A stretch of 64,000 bases of DNA from Dorea longicatena. GTDB taxonomy: Bacteria > Bacillota > Clostridia > Lachnospirales > Lachnospiraceae. Position numbers and translations under genes: made by a program. The notes under the pieces are model-generated. The model saw only the letters and a list, made by a program, of their open reading frames with translations, was not told the origin of the DNA and searched no databases. This document shows, piece by piece, positions 25,708 to 34,542 of the stretch (positions within the stretch are counted from its first letter, which is position 1; each line of letters starts with the position of its first letter). The stretch covers positions 263,001 through 327,000 of the forward strand of contig NZ_CP102280.1 of assembly GCF_025150085.1 (NCBI RefSeq), given 5' to 3'.

Positions 25708-27252
25708 GTGAGAATAATTGTCATAGAAGATAATGAATTATATAAGAACGAACTGTTACAATGTCTGGAACAGGAAGAGTCGGATATAGAGATCGTGGGG
25801 AGTGCGTCCAACGGGGCAGAAGGTCTTGCGCTGACCGAAAAACTGATACGGGATAATCTCACACCGGATGTGATATTTACGGATGTCCGGATGCCGGAGG
25901 TGGATGGATTCGAGATGATCGAGGCATTGCAGAGAAGAGGGATATCCTGCAAAATTGTGGTTACAAGTTCCTGCCCGGAATTCCTTTATGCGAAACGCGC
26001 GATGGAACTTGGTGCTGTAGATTTTCTGGTCAAACCGTTGAAAGTCTACGAGGTGCGTAATGTACTGGGAAGGCTGAGAAGAGAGCTGGAAAGCGAGAAA
26101 AAGTGGAAACACATTCTGAATCTGGAATACATTTTCCTGAATGCGATGGCTGGGAAGATCAAAGATGATCAGCAGATAGGAGACCTTATAAAGGAAGGAT
26201 ACGGAATTGCACCGGAGGAACGGATTGGTGTTCTTGGTATCGGCATGAGTTCTAATTATGAGAAATATAAAGAACAAGTGCTGCAGATGCTGAAAGAATT
26301 GGAAATCTTCAATCAGCAACAGGATTTCTGTGCCTATACCATCGAGATGTACGGACGTCAGAGTTTTGTGGTCCTTTTTTATCATATGGGAAATGAACAT
26401 GAGACCTATCAGTATCTGGAACAGACGATTGTTCCGATGATCTGCAATACGGTGCGCGGAAGGGTGATCTGTACATGGGCGGTCAGCAACGGATTCGGCA
26501 ATATGTACGAAGCGGTCAGAGAACTAGATCATGCGGCAGAATGGAATCTGATATTGAAAAAGGGAACATTGATCTGTAAAGAAAAAATACAGAAAATTGC
26601 ATTATATCCATATAAATATCCGGTGAACCTTGAAAAAGAAGCCAAGGAAGCATTACTGAATAAAGATGCGAAACGATTGAAAAAAATATTTTCCAGATAC
26701 TGGGATTATTGCAGGGAACTTCCATGTACCCCGCAGGAGGCCAAGGAGGGCTGTATCCGTATTGCACTGGTTCTGATCCAGATGGCAGCGGAAACCGGGG
26801 CGGTACAGGCACAGAGAAAAGGACAGACATTTCTTCAGCGGATTTCCAGGGCAAATGGATGGACAGATGTGGAAGAAAAAGTGGATACTTTTTTTGAATA
26901 TCTGACGAGCAAAGACGAAGCGGAAAACGATATGAGTCTTCTGATTCAAAAGGCACTGGAGAATATCCGAGAATATTATGATCAGGGTATTACATTGGAA
27001 GAGATTGCAGAAAAGCTACATGTGACGGAAGAATATCTGAGCACTCAGTTTCGAAAAGAGACGGGACGGACATTTACAGAGACGATCCGTGGGTACCGGA
27101 TTGAACGTATAAAAGAACTTCTGACGGCAACGAACTGGAAGCTGACTAAAATTGCGGAACTGGCAGGTTATACCGATCCGAAATACATGAGCCGCGTGTT
27201 CAAGGAAGAGACTGGAATGTTGCCACTTGAATACCGGAAAAAGAACGGTTAG
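25708..27252 (+). CDS. AraC-type response regulator (YesN-like)
   Basis: 514 residues. Residues 1-120 are a receiver domain (IIVIEDNELYKNELLQCLEQ) with the phospho-acceptor Asp59 in VIFTDVRMPEVDGFEM and the conserved lysine in DFLVKPLKVYE. A long middle region has no clear domain. The last 100 residues are an AraC double helix-turn-helix (ITLEEIAEKLHVTEEYLSTQ and KIAELAGYTDPKYMSRVFKE). GTG 25708 follows GGAGG. No sensor kinase is adjacent, although YesN regulators usually pair with a YesM kinase. Confidence 0.9.
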   Translation: MRIIVIEDNELYKNELLQCLEQEESDIEIVGSASNGAEGLALTEKLIRDNLTPDVIFTDVRMPEVDGFEMIEALQRRGISCKIVVTSSCPEFLYAKRAMELGAVDFLVKPLKVYEVRNVLGRLRRELESEKKWKHILNLEYIFLNAMAGKIKDDQQIGDLIKEGYGIAPEERIGVLGIGMSSNYEKYKEQVLQMLKELEIFNQQQDFCAYTIEMYGRQSFVVLFYHMGNEHETYQYLEQTIVPMICNTVRGRVICTWAVSNGFGNMYEAVRELDHAAEWNLILKKGTLICKEKIQKIALYPYKYPVNLEKEAKEALLNKDAKRLKKIFSRYWDYCRELPCTPQEAKEGCIRIALVLIQMAAETGAVQAQRKGQTFLQRISRANGWTDVEEKVDTFFEYLTSKDEAENDMSLLIQKALENIREYYDQGITLEEIAEKLHVTEEYLSTQFRKETGRTFTETIRGYRIERIKELLTATNWKLTKIAELAGYTDPKYMSRVFKEETGMLPLEYRKKNG

Positions 27253-27378
27253 ATAGTGAAAAACATTAAAAAAATGCATTTTCAGTCAAAAAAAGTCATC
27301 CTTTTTTAAATATTTCCCCCTTGTGGAAATGCATGAGAGTGTTAATATGGTTCCGATAAGAAAAAGGAGGGACCAATA

Positions 27379-27609
27379 ATGAGTACGAAAAATGTTATTT
27401 TTTCGAATCCGGGTGATGTGATAGATTTTGTAAAGATCGTAGAAAAATATCCTTTTGATATGGATATGAAACGGGGTAGATATATTGTAGATGCAAAGTC
27501 CCTGTTAGGTCTTATGAATCTTGGATTTGACCAGAAGATCGAGCTGAAAGTATATGATGAAGAATGCGATGATCTCTGGAAAGAGCTGGATAAATTCGTA
27601 GCTGCGTAG
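27379..27609 (+). CDS. HPr-family-like protein lacking the phosphorylatable histidine
   Basis: 76 residues. DVIDFVKIVEKYPFDMDMKR and GRYIVDAKSLLGLMNLGFDQ follow the HPr fold, with the regulatory-serine region AKSLLGLM kept, but the loop where His15 should be has no histidine. It therefore cannot act as an ordinary PTS phosphocarrier; it could be a Crh-like regulator or something else. AAAGGAGG precedes ATG 27379. Similar in layout to the small protein at 12184. Confidence 0.75.
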   Translation: MSTKNVIFSNPGDVIDFVKIVEKYPFDMDMKRGRYIVDAKSLLGLMNLGFDQKIELKVYDEECDDLWKELDKFVAA

Positions 27610-27737
27610 GGTTGCAGTTATGTTGAAAAGGACGGACAATAAAGCGTCTGCAGTCTGACAAAAAAGATACCGTGGGAATTTTTAGTGAAAATTTTAGTAA
27701 AAATTTCTGCGGGGATGGGATATTGTGTGAGAAGAAT

Positions 27738-27777
27738 CCTCAGCGTATAATAAGAGTATACGTTGGGGAACTTTTTT
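27738..27777 (+). terminator. Terminator-like hairpin before repeat copy C
   Basis: CCTCAGCGTATA and TATACGTTGGGG pair over 12 bp with G-U pairs around ATAAGAG, followed by AACTTTTTTG. It may end the HPr-like transcript. Repeat copy C starts right after its T-run. Confidence 0.6.
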
Positions 27778-27780
27778 GTA

Positions 27781-27831
27781 TACCAAAGTATGCAAGAAAA
27801 GCCGCCAGTGGCAGGATTTCTGTATTGTTAT
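27781..27831 (+). repeat. Dispersed intergenic repeat, copy C
   Basis: TACCAAAGTATGCAAGAAAA followed by GCCGCCAGTGGCAGGATTTC and TGTATTGTTA, closely matching copy B without its inner insert. A further GTGGCAGGTACTGTA lies at 27852. The 27610-27900 gap holds this repeat and the terminator and no gene. Confidence 0.75.
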
Positions 27832-27900
27832 GCATTCGGAAGAAGCTGTCGGTGGCAGGTACTGTAGATATATAAATATTACGGGAGAGGAAAATGGGAA

Positions 27901-29262
27901 ATGGGAAAAAGCAAAAAAGAAAAACGACAGGCATATTTCTTTGATAATAAAGCACTGTTGGCATTGATCCTGCCGTTAGTGGTCGAGCAGCTTCTGGCGG
28001 TACTGGTTGGAATGGCGGATTCCATCATGATCGCAAGCGTCGGCGAGGCGGCGGTGTCGGGAGTATCGTTGGTAGATCAGATTATGGTGCTGTTGATCAA
28101 TGCATTTTCAGCACTGGCTACGGGAGGAGCAGTCGTTGCGGGGCAGTTCCTGGGACAGGACAGACGGGAAGAAGCCTGTAAGTCGGCAACGCAGATGGTA
28201 TGGTTTATCACGATCTGTGCAATCGGCATTACAGTGCTTGTATATCTGGGAAAATCCTTTATTTTACATACAGTATTTGGAAAAATCGACCAGGATGTGA
28301 TGCATCATGCAGACATTTACCTGCTGATCGTGGCGGCATCGATTCCATTCATGGCACTGTATAACGGAGGAGCGGCGATCTTCCGTACAATGGGCAATTC
28401 GAAGGTAACAATGCAAATATCGATCATCATGAACGTTATTAATATAGGAGGAAATGCGATCCTGATCTATGGTTTTCACCGTGGAACGGAAGGAGTTGCG
28501 ATTCCGACACTGGTGTCAAGGATGACGGCGGCGATTATTATAATTGCGCTATTGTGTGATGAGAAACGGACACTTCACATAGAACGGACCTGGCGTTACC
28601 GAATTAACTGGGAAATGGTTAAGAAGATTCTAAGTATCGGTGTGCCGAATGGCCTGGAGAACAGTATGTTCCAGCTTGGAAAGATTATCGTGCTCAGCCT
28701 GGTATCGACATTCGGAACCTATGCGATTGCGGCAAATGCGGTGTCAAATGCAATCGCATTGTTCCAGATCCTTCCGGGAATGGCAATTACGCTGGCAATC
28801 ACACCGGTTATTTCCAGATGTGTGGGTGCGGGTGATTATGAACAGGCGAAGTATTATAATAAGAAATTAATGCTCATTACTTATGTCAGTATGACTGCGA
28901 TGGTATTATTTATATTCTCCTTACTGCCATTTATATTAAATGCATATAACCTGTCCGATCTTACAGCAAAGACGACGGCGGATATCATACATTTCCACGG
29001 AATCGGTGCGATATTTATCTGGCCGGTTGCGTTCAGCCTGCCTGCGACGTTCCGTGCAGCGGGTGATGCGAAGGCATGTATGTACATTTCGAGCATATCC
29101 ATGTGGATCTTCCGAATCGGATTCAGTTACGTGCTTGGAAAATATATGGGAATGGGTGTATTCGGTATCTGGGTTGCGATGGTGATCGACTGGGTATTCC
29201 GGGCAATGTGTTTCGTGATCCGGTATTTCAAAGGAAGTTGGAAGAAAAATGCGATTGTATAG
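27901..29262 (+). CDS. MATE-family efflux transporter
   Basis: 453-residue membrane protein with about 12 helices, a cation-coupled multidrug or metabolite exporter. N-terminal half: LALILPLVVEQLLAVLVGMA, DSIMIASVGEAAVSGVSLVD, GGAVVAGQFLGQ. The second half repeats the pattern (ILSIGVPNGLENSMFQLGKI, AANAVSNAIALFQILPGMA). It starts at ATG 27901, after GGGAGAGG. It stands alone between repeat C and guaA. The substrate cannot be inferred. Confidence 0.9.
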   Translation: MGKSKKEKRQAYFFDNKALLALILPLVVEQLLAVLVGMADSIMIASVGEAAVSGVSLVDQIMVLLINAFSALATGGAVVAGQFLGQDRREEACKSATQMVWFITICAIGITVLVYLGKSFILHTVFGKIDQDVMHHADIYLLIVAASIPFMALYNGGAAIFRTMGNSKVTMQISIIMNVINIGGNAILIYGFHRGTEGVAIPTLVSRMTAAIIIIALLCDEKRTLHIERTWRYRINWEMVKKILSIGVPNGLENSMFQLGKIIVLSLVSTFGTYAIAANAVSNAIALFQILPGMAITLAITPVISRCVGAGDYEQAKYYNKKLMLITYVSMTAMVLFIFSLLPFILNAYNLSDLTAKTTADIIHFHGIGAIFIWPVAFSLPATFRAAGDAKACMYISSISMWIFRIGFSYVLGKYMGMGVFGIWVAMVIDWVFRAMCFVIRYFKGSWKKNAIV

Positions 29263-29333
29263 GATAGAAAACGTTTGTCAGCAGATAGTTGCTAGTTATG
29301 ATAGAAAAAGTCTGGTTTATCGGAGAAAAGATA

Positions 29334-29366
29334 GAAGTCCCTTGTAAAAACGGGACTTCTATTTTA
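29334..29366 (+). terminator. Intrinsic terminator after the MATE gene
   Basis: GAAGTCCC (29334-29341) and GGGACTTC (29352-29359) form a perfect 8-bp stem with a 10-base loop, followed by TATTTTAT. It lies before the guaA start. Confidence 0.75.
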
Positions 29367-29410
29367 TAATAAAGGTTAGCCATATAGAAAACAAATAGGA
29401 GGAAGTTCTT

Positions 29411-30958
29411 GTGAAAAAAGAATTAGTAATTGTCATTGACTTTGGTGGACAGTACAATCAGCTGGTAGCAAGACGTGTCAGAGAATGCAATGTATATTGC
29501 GAGATCTACTCATATAAGACAGATATTGAGAAGATCAAAGCTATGAATCCTAAGGGAATCATCCTGACAGGCGGACCAAACAGCTGTTATGAAGCAGATT
29601 CCCCGACATATAAAAAAGAATTGTTCGAACTTGGTATCCCGGTTCTTGGATTATGTTACGGTGCACAGCTTATGATGCATGTACTTGGAGGAAAGGTAGA
29701 ATCCGCTCCGGTACGTGAGTATGGTAAGACAGAGGTGCTGGTAGATAAGAAAGATTCCAAGATTTTCGAAGGTGTATCTGAGAAGACCATCTGCTGGATG
29801 AGCCATTTTGACTATATCTCACAGGTTGCACCTGGATTCGAGATCACAGCACACACAGCAGACTGCCCGGTCGCAGCAGCTGAGAATACAGAAGCTGGAT
29901 TATATGCGATCCAGTATCATCCGGAAGTACTTCACACAGCAGAAGGAACTAAGATGTTATCGAACTTCGTATTAGGTGTCTGCGGATGTGCAGGCGACTG
30001 GAAGATGGATGCATTCGTAGAGAATACAATCCGGGAGATCCGCGAAAAAGTCGGCGACGGAAGAGTACTTCTTGCACTGTCAGGCGGAGTAGATTCTTCA
30101 GTGGCAGCAGGATTGTTATCCAGAGCTATCGGAAAGCAGTTGACATGTGTATTTGTCGATCATGGTCTTCTCCGTAAAGACGAAGGTGATGAAGTAGAAG
30201 GTGTATTCGGACCAAATGGACAGTTCGACCTGAACTTTATCCGTGTAAATGCGCAGCAGAGATATTACGATAAATTAGCCGGAGTAACAGAACCAGAAGC
30301 AAAACGTAAGATCATCGGTGAAGAATTCATCCGTATCTTCGAAGAAGAAGCCAAGAAGATCGGTGCTGTAGACTTCCTCGCACAGGGAACCATTTATCCG
30401 GACGTTGTAGAAAGCGGACTCGGTGGAGAATCCGGAGTGATTAAATCTCACCACAATGTAGGTGGACTTCCGGAGCATGTAGATTTTAAAGATATCATTG
30501 AGCCTCTTCGTGATCTGTTCAAAGACGAAGTACGTAAGGCAGGATTGGAGCTTGGAATTCCGGAGAGACTGGTATTCCGTCAGCCATTCCCTGGACCTGG
30601 ACTTGGAATCCGTATCATCGGTGAAGTCACAGAAGAAAAAGTTAAGATCGTTCAGGATGCAGATGCTATCTATAGAGAAGAGATTGCTAACGCGGGTCTT
30701 GATAAGAACATCAACCAGTACTTCGCAGCACTGACAAATATGAGAAGTGTCGGCGTTATGGGTGATGAGAGAACATACGATTATGCTGTTGCTTTAAGAG
30801 CAGTAACAACTGTAGATTTCATGACAGCTGAGGCTGCTGAAATTCCTTATGATGTACTGAATAAGGTGATGAGCAGGATTATTAATGAGGTTAAGGGAGT
30901 TAACAGAGTATTCTATGATCTGACTAGTAAACCGCCTGGAACGATTGAGTTTGAATAA
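29411..30958 (+). CDS. guaA: GMP synthase (glutamine-hydrolysing)
   Basis: Converts XMP to GMP with glutamine and ATP; 515 residues. The N-terminal glutamine amidotransferase has the nucleophile in [16 protein letters not shown] and the His-Glu pair in [10 protein letters not shown]; the ATP pyrophosphatase loop is [16 protein letters not shown]; the C-terminal dimerisation domain ends [21 protein letters not shown] 29411 follows AGGAGGA. The 3' end of guaA is a known insertion site for integrating elements in many bacteria, and the accessory region here starts just beyond it. Confidence 0.97.
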   Translation: MKKELVIVIDFGGQYNQLVARRVRECNVYCEIYSYKTDIEKIKAMNPKGIILTGGPNSCYEADSPTYKKELFELGIPVLGLCYGAQLMMHVLGGKVESAPVREYGKTEVLVDKKDSKIFEGVSEKTICWMSHFDYISQVAPGFEITAHTADCPVAAAENTEAGLYAIQYHPEVLHTAEGTKMLSNFVLGVCGCAGDWKMDAFVENTIREIREKVGDGRVLLALSGGVDSSVAAGLLSRAIGKQLTCVFVDHGLLRKDEGDEVEGVFGPNGQFDLNFIRVNAQQRYYDKLAGVTEPEAKRKIIGEEFIRIFEEEAKKIGAVDFLAQGTIYPDVVESGLGGESGVIKSHHNVGGLPEHVDFKDIIEPLRDLFKDEVRKAGLELGIPERLVFRQPFPGPGLGIRIIGEVTEEKVKIVQDADAIYREEIANAGLDKNINQYFAALTNMRSVGVMGDERTYDYAVALRAVTTVDFMTAEAAEIPYDVLNKVMSRIINEVKGVNRVFYDLTSKPPGTIEFE

Positions 30959-31023
30959 TGTAAATGTTTGTCCGCAAACCTTATTATTCAGTTTTTGTAA
31001 AAATGAATAGCCAGAATATGACT

Positions 31024-31072
31024 AAGGTTCAGAATCTACATAATAGTAGGTTCTGAGCCTTATAATTATATT
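31024..31072 (+). terminator. Hairpin after guaA
   Basis: AAGGTTCAGAATCTAC (31024-31039) and GTAGGTTCTGAGCCTT (31046-31061) form a 16-bp stem with two G-U pairs and a 6-base loop, then ATAATTATATTTT. A likely guaA terminator, although the T-run is interrupted. Confidence 0.65.
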
Positions 31073-31138
31073 TTGGAGAATTACGGGTAACATGTAAAAG
31101 ATATAATATAACTAATATTAGAATATCAAAAAACATAT

Positions 31139-31172
31139 AGCAGGTAGTCTATGAGATTACCTGCTGTTTTTT
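31139..31172 (+). terminator. Intrinsic terminator upstream of the XRE gene
   Basis: AGCAGGTA and TACCTGCT form a perfect 8-bp stem with an 11-base loop followed by GTTTTTT. Together with the hairpin at 31024 it fills most of the 325-bp gap 30959-31283; no gene is seen there. Confidence 0.8.
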
Positions 31173-31227
31173 GTATATGTAATAATATTGATTGTAAAAA
31201 AATAAAAGTAAAACATTAAAAAAAATA

Positions 31228-31256
31228 TTTACACACAAACAAAGCAGTGATATCAT
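31228..31256 (+). promoter_or_regulatory. Promoter of the XRE-nuclease pair
   Basis: TTTACA (31228-31233), 17 bp, TATCAT (31251-31256), about 28 bp before the XRE start codon. Spacing and boxes fit a housekeeping promoter. Confidence 0.6.
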
Positions 31257-31283
31257 ATAGACATATAAGGGAGGGAAAGCTGT

Positions 31284-32435
31284 ATGTATACATTGGAGGA
31301 TTTGTTTGATAGACGAAGTCCGGTAGGAACACGTCTGGAACAGATTTTAATGGAAAAGAAATGTACTAAAGCAGAGTTGTCAAAGAAGACAGGGGTTTCC
31401 AGACCGACAATAGATAAGGTTTTAAGTGGAACTATTACCAGCAAAAAAAATTATGAAACACATATGTCAAAAATAATGAATTATCTCCAAATAACACCAG
31501 ATATTTTATTGGGAAATAATGCATGCAGTTCAAATAGAGTGCGTGAAATTCGAAGTATAATAAGAATATCTACAGAAAAAATGGCGAGTGCGACGGGAAT
31601 TTCTCAGGAAAGATTACAACAGATAGAGGCCGGGGAGAAGGCAACAATCACAGAACTTAGGGAGATTGCGATGCAGCTTCGTACGAGCACTCATGTTATA
31701 ACAAATCAATACTTTTTTGAACCACAATTTAGTGAAATGGAATATTATATGGATATGAAGGATGCACTTGATGAAATTAGTGGATTTTGGGGACATGTAG
31801 GAATCAAGTTATGTGGAATTGACAAATATATGTGGTATCCAATTAACAGTAATACACGAAAGATGATATATAAGGGCATTGATGAAGAGTTAATGGTGAT
31901 TCCATGTATGAATAATAAGGTATTATTTTTGAACATGTCAAATATAGAAGATATCACCTTAAGTGACTTTGACGCGGATACACCTAGTGGGAAAAATTGG
32001 GATGAGCATGTAAGTTGCGGAGAAATTCCATTGGTAGTATATGAGGCACTTGAAGATTATGAAGAAAATAGTCAGGTGACTTTATATAATGATACTGAAA
32101 ATTCCACCGAACTGTATAAATATCTTATGGAATATGTTCGGAAAAATGGATGGACAGAAGAAGATATTTTTCAGTTGTTAAATACGTCTGTATTTTATTA
32201 CCTTGATGGAAGAAAGAAAAGTACAATTATTGATTTTTATCAAGACTCAGATGATATTATCGAAACGATAGAGATGGTTTATGGATATGATTTTACTGAT
32301 ATAGAACAAAATTTTATGTTTTATATTGATGCGCACGACGAAACAGAAAACTTTGTAAATTTAAAGGGCATTTCGATGATGGAATTGCCACTGTTGAAGG
32401 TGGAAGAAGAAATTTTCAGGAGGAATGATCAATGA
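31284..32435 (+). CDS. Large XRE-family regulator with two helix-turn-helix segments
   Basis: 383 residues. The first helix-turn-helix is in KKCTKAELSKKTGVSRPTID with KVLSGTITSKKNYETH, and a second in IIRISTEKMASATGISQERL with QQIEAGEKATITELREIA. The remaining 250 residues are acidic and of unknown type (IGIKLCG-like core, VVYEALEDYEENSQVTLYND). The stop overlaps the start of the next gene by 4 bp (ATGA), so the pair is translationally coupled. AGGGAGG precedes the start. It may act as the control or partner protein of the nuclease-like gene. Confidence 0.75.
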   Translation: MYTLEDLFDRRSPVGTRLEQILMEKKCTKAELSKKTGVSRPTIDKVLSGTITSKKNYETHMSKIMNYLQITPDILLGNNACSSNRVREIRSIIRISTEKMASATGISQERLQQIEAGEKATITELREIAMQLRTSTHVITNQYFFEPQFSEMEYYMDMKDALDEISGFWGHVGIKLCGIDKYMWYPINSNTRKMIYKGIDEELMVIPCMNNKVLFLNMSNIEDITLSDFDADTPSGKNWDEHVSCGEIPLVVYEALEDYEENSQVTLYNDTENSTELYKYLMEYVRKNGWTEEDIFQLLNTSVFYYLDGRKKSTIIDFYQDSDDIIETIEMVYGYDFTDIEQNFMFYIDAHDETENFVNLKGISMMELPLLKVEEEIFRRNDQ

Positions 32436-32947
32436 ATCCAAAAGATGAAGTAAAATTTGAAGATATAAAAAAGTTAGTAAATGCGTCATTGGAAAAATTC
32501 TACAAAAATGACAGGGATTTAATTGAAATGTCCAATGAAGAGGACATGATTTCTGAACAATGTATGGTTTTTCATATAGGAAGTTACATGAAAAATAAAA
32601 TGAATACACTTACTAAGTTTCAATGGGCTGATTTAGATTGTGAATACAATCGGAATATGAATGATCCTAAAATGATGCGTAGTGACAGAAAGATTATTCC
32701 TGATCTGGTAATTCACAGAAGACGAAGCAATAGAAATAATCTCCTTGTGATTGAATTTAAAAAGAAAAATGCTGAAACTTATGATAAAGAGAATGACAGA
32801 AATAAATTGATGTATTTAACTGATCAAAAGGAAGATTTTAAATATAATTTTGGACTGTTTGTTGAATTGGGCAGTCATGAAGTGTATATGGAAGTTTATC
32901 AGGAAGGAAACCTGCAGACAAAGTTGAACTATAGTATCACATATTAG
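32432..32947 (+). CDS. PD-(D/E)XK nuclease-like protein
   Basis: 171 residues. The order IIPDLVIHRRRSNRNNLLVI then EFKKKNAET gives a D...ExK active-site pattern (PD in IIPDLVI, ExK in IEFKKK) typical of the restriction-endonuclease fold. A conserved-looking glutamate-rich helix precedes it (EDMISEQCMVFHIGSYMKNK). It overlaps the XRE gene by 4 bp. A two-gene regulator/nuclease unit suggests defence or a toxin-like role, but no named family is recognised. Confidence 0.6.
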   Translation: MNPKDEVKFEDIKKLVNASLEKFYKNDRDLIEMSNEEDMISEQCMVFHIGSYMKNKMNTLTKFQWADLDCEYNRNMNDPKMMRSDRKIIPDLVIHRRRSNRNNLLVIEFKKKNAETYDKENDRNKLMYLTDQKEDFKYNFGLFVELGSHEVYMEVYQEGNLQTKLNYSITY

Positions 32948-33109
32948 TACTGTACATGGGCAGATGGTTGAATGGAGACAATGGAGCAGAAATCAGAGAC
33001 GGATGAGTTACTGAAATGTAAGTAAAGTAATCTGGCATAGATAAGGTGTTTCGAGCGGATAAAATAAGCTTCAAAAAAGAAATGAGAAAAAAGAAAAGAG
33101 GTCATACCG

Positions 33110-33865
33110 ATGTCACAGAAAAACCATAAGATGACAGATGGTAAATTACTGCAGACGGATAAGAAATACGCTCAGTTAAAATTAAAACAAAAAGAAAAGA
33201 TTGCAGAATGGATGTTTCAGGTAACCAGAGACTATTATACAAAAAATTACACATTTCCAAATGACAGACAGATAGAAAAAGTGGTGAATATAGTTTATGA
33301 AAAAATCGAAGAAGCAGAGATCTGGGTTCCTTATGGAGAAGTGCTCAGGCATTATAAATCTAAAAGGTCAGCTATTAACAGGCGTGTAAGAAAAGAACTG
33401 AATGAAAAGGAAGAGAACAGAAACGAGAAAGTCTGTTTTATGAATATGTGTATGGTACAGGATGATAAAGGAAATGTATTGGCGTTGGATAAGGTGAATG
33501 ACAGTTATACCGGTACAACTTTTCCGGGCGGACATGTAGAACAGAATGAAATATTTCAGAAATCCATAATCCGGGAAGTGTGGGAAGAGACGGGACTTAC
33601 GATTGAGTCGCCGAAGCTTTGTGGTTTGTATCACTGGCATGAGGACGGTGTACATAGCGTGATTATGTTATATAAAGCAGAAAAATTCATCGGAGAACTG
33701 AAAAGTTCTGAGGAAGGACAAGTATATTGGATCCCGTTAGAAGAACTGAAAACCAGAGAACTGGCTACAGGGATGAAATATGTGTTACAGATTTTAGGAG
33801 CGGATCAGGTGAATGAGTGTTATATGCATTTGGAATCGGAAGGGTATGTAGGAGATCTGTATTAA
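33110..33865 (+). CDS. NUDIX hydrolase with N-terminal helical domain
   Basis: 251 residues. The NUDIX box is GGHVEQNEIFQKSIIREVWE plus ETGL, matching Gx5Ex7REUxEExGU. The first 100 residues are basic and helical (KQKEKIAEWMFQVTRDYYTK; EEAEIWVPYGEVLRHYKSKR) and of unknown type. Such enzymes cleave nucleoside diphosphates linked to another group; similar single-domain proteins are annotated as 8-oxo-dGTP diphosphatases, but the substrate is unproven. AAGAGG precedes ATG 33110. It is convergent with the XRE gene at 34007. Confidence 0.83.
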   Translation: MSQKNHKMTDGKLLQTDKKYAQLKLKQKEKIAEWMFQVTRDYYTKNYTFPNDRQIEKVVNIVYEKIEEAEIWVPYGEVLRHYKSKRSAINRRVRKELNEKEENRNEKVCFMNMCMVQDDKGNVLALDKVNDSYTGTTFPGGHVEQNEIFQKSIIREVWEETGLTIESPKLCGLYHWHEDGVHSVIMLYKAEKFIGELKSSEEGQVYWIPLEELKTRELATGMKYVLQILGADQVNECYMHLESEGYVGDLY

Positions 33866-34006
33866 AAATAAAAATATAATTTTTCATGGGAAAATCAGAC
33901 CTTGAAATATGAGCAAAACAACTTGTAGATCAAGGCCTTTCGTTGCCATGGCAAAAGTTTCGACTGTTATATATTGTAGAAGGATTTCCAATAGTATCTC
34001 TGGAAA

Positions 34007-34366
34007 TTATTTTTCACTATCAGAAGTAACATTTGATAATGCCTTTGCATAAGCCGTGAGCCGCATTAGTTGAGCCGCGTTTAGAGTTTTGCATGTTTCA
34101 ACGAGAGAAAATAGCGCTGGAGTGTCACTTTGTTCAACGACTAGTCTATTCGGACTTGAATCTGCAGATTTTCCAATAAGATAATCTGTAGATGTTGAAA
34201 AAACTTCAGCCATTTTAGAAATAATCTGTATAGAAGGGTTACGTGAACCGGCCTCGTATCGCAGATACGCAGGTTGAGAAATCTGAATTCTTTTGGCAGC
34301 CTCTTGTTTGGTTATCCCTAGTTTCAGTCGACATTCTTTTAATCGTTCTTTATCTAAAATATCCAT
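34007..34366 (-). CDS. XRE-family transcriptional regulator
   Basis: 119 residues, helix-turn-helix at the N-terminus: LKECRLKLGITKQEAAKRIQ, ISQPAYLRYEAGSRNPSIQI, then FSTSTDYLIGKS. The C-terminal half is short and helical (LVETCKTLNAAQLMRLTAYA). The gene is divergent from the broken NYN/PIN-like gene, and two palindromes lie between them, which suggests it represses one or both. The ribosome site (AGGAG) is rather far from the ATG at 34366. Confidence 0.85.
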   Translation of the reverse strand: MDILDKERLKECRLKLGITKQEAAKRIQISQPAYLRYEAGSRNPSIQIISKMAEVFSTSTDYLIGKSADSSPNRLVVEQSDTPALFSLVETCKTLNAAQLMRLTAYAKALSNVTSDSEK

Positions 34367-34434
34367 TGCTTTTACTGATACTCCTACTATGATTGAAATT
34401 TTGATATTTATATTTTAGCATAATCAGCTTGACA

Positions 34435-34474
34435 ATACCATTGGTATATGAAAAAAATAATATACCAATGGTAT
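34435..34474. promoter_or_regulatory. Pair of palindromic operators
   Basis: ATACCATTGGTAT (34435-34447) and ATACCAATGGTAT (34462-34474) are two 13-base palindromes with 27 bp between centres. The first directly follows TTGACA (34429-34434), a -35 box for rightward transcription, so a protein bound there would block it. The neighbouring XRE protein is the likely binder. Confidence 0.6.
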
Positions 34475-34542
34475 ATATGCGGATTCATGAGCAAGATAGT
34501 CTGGAAGGTATATACGTAACTGATTGGCAAGGGGTGATAATC

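Noticed and set aside
30900-31020. Direct repeat of the guaA end as an attachment site
   Set aside because: I found no second copy of the guaA terminal sequence in the window.
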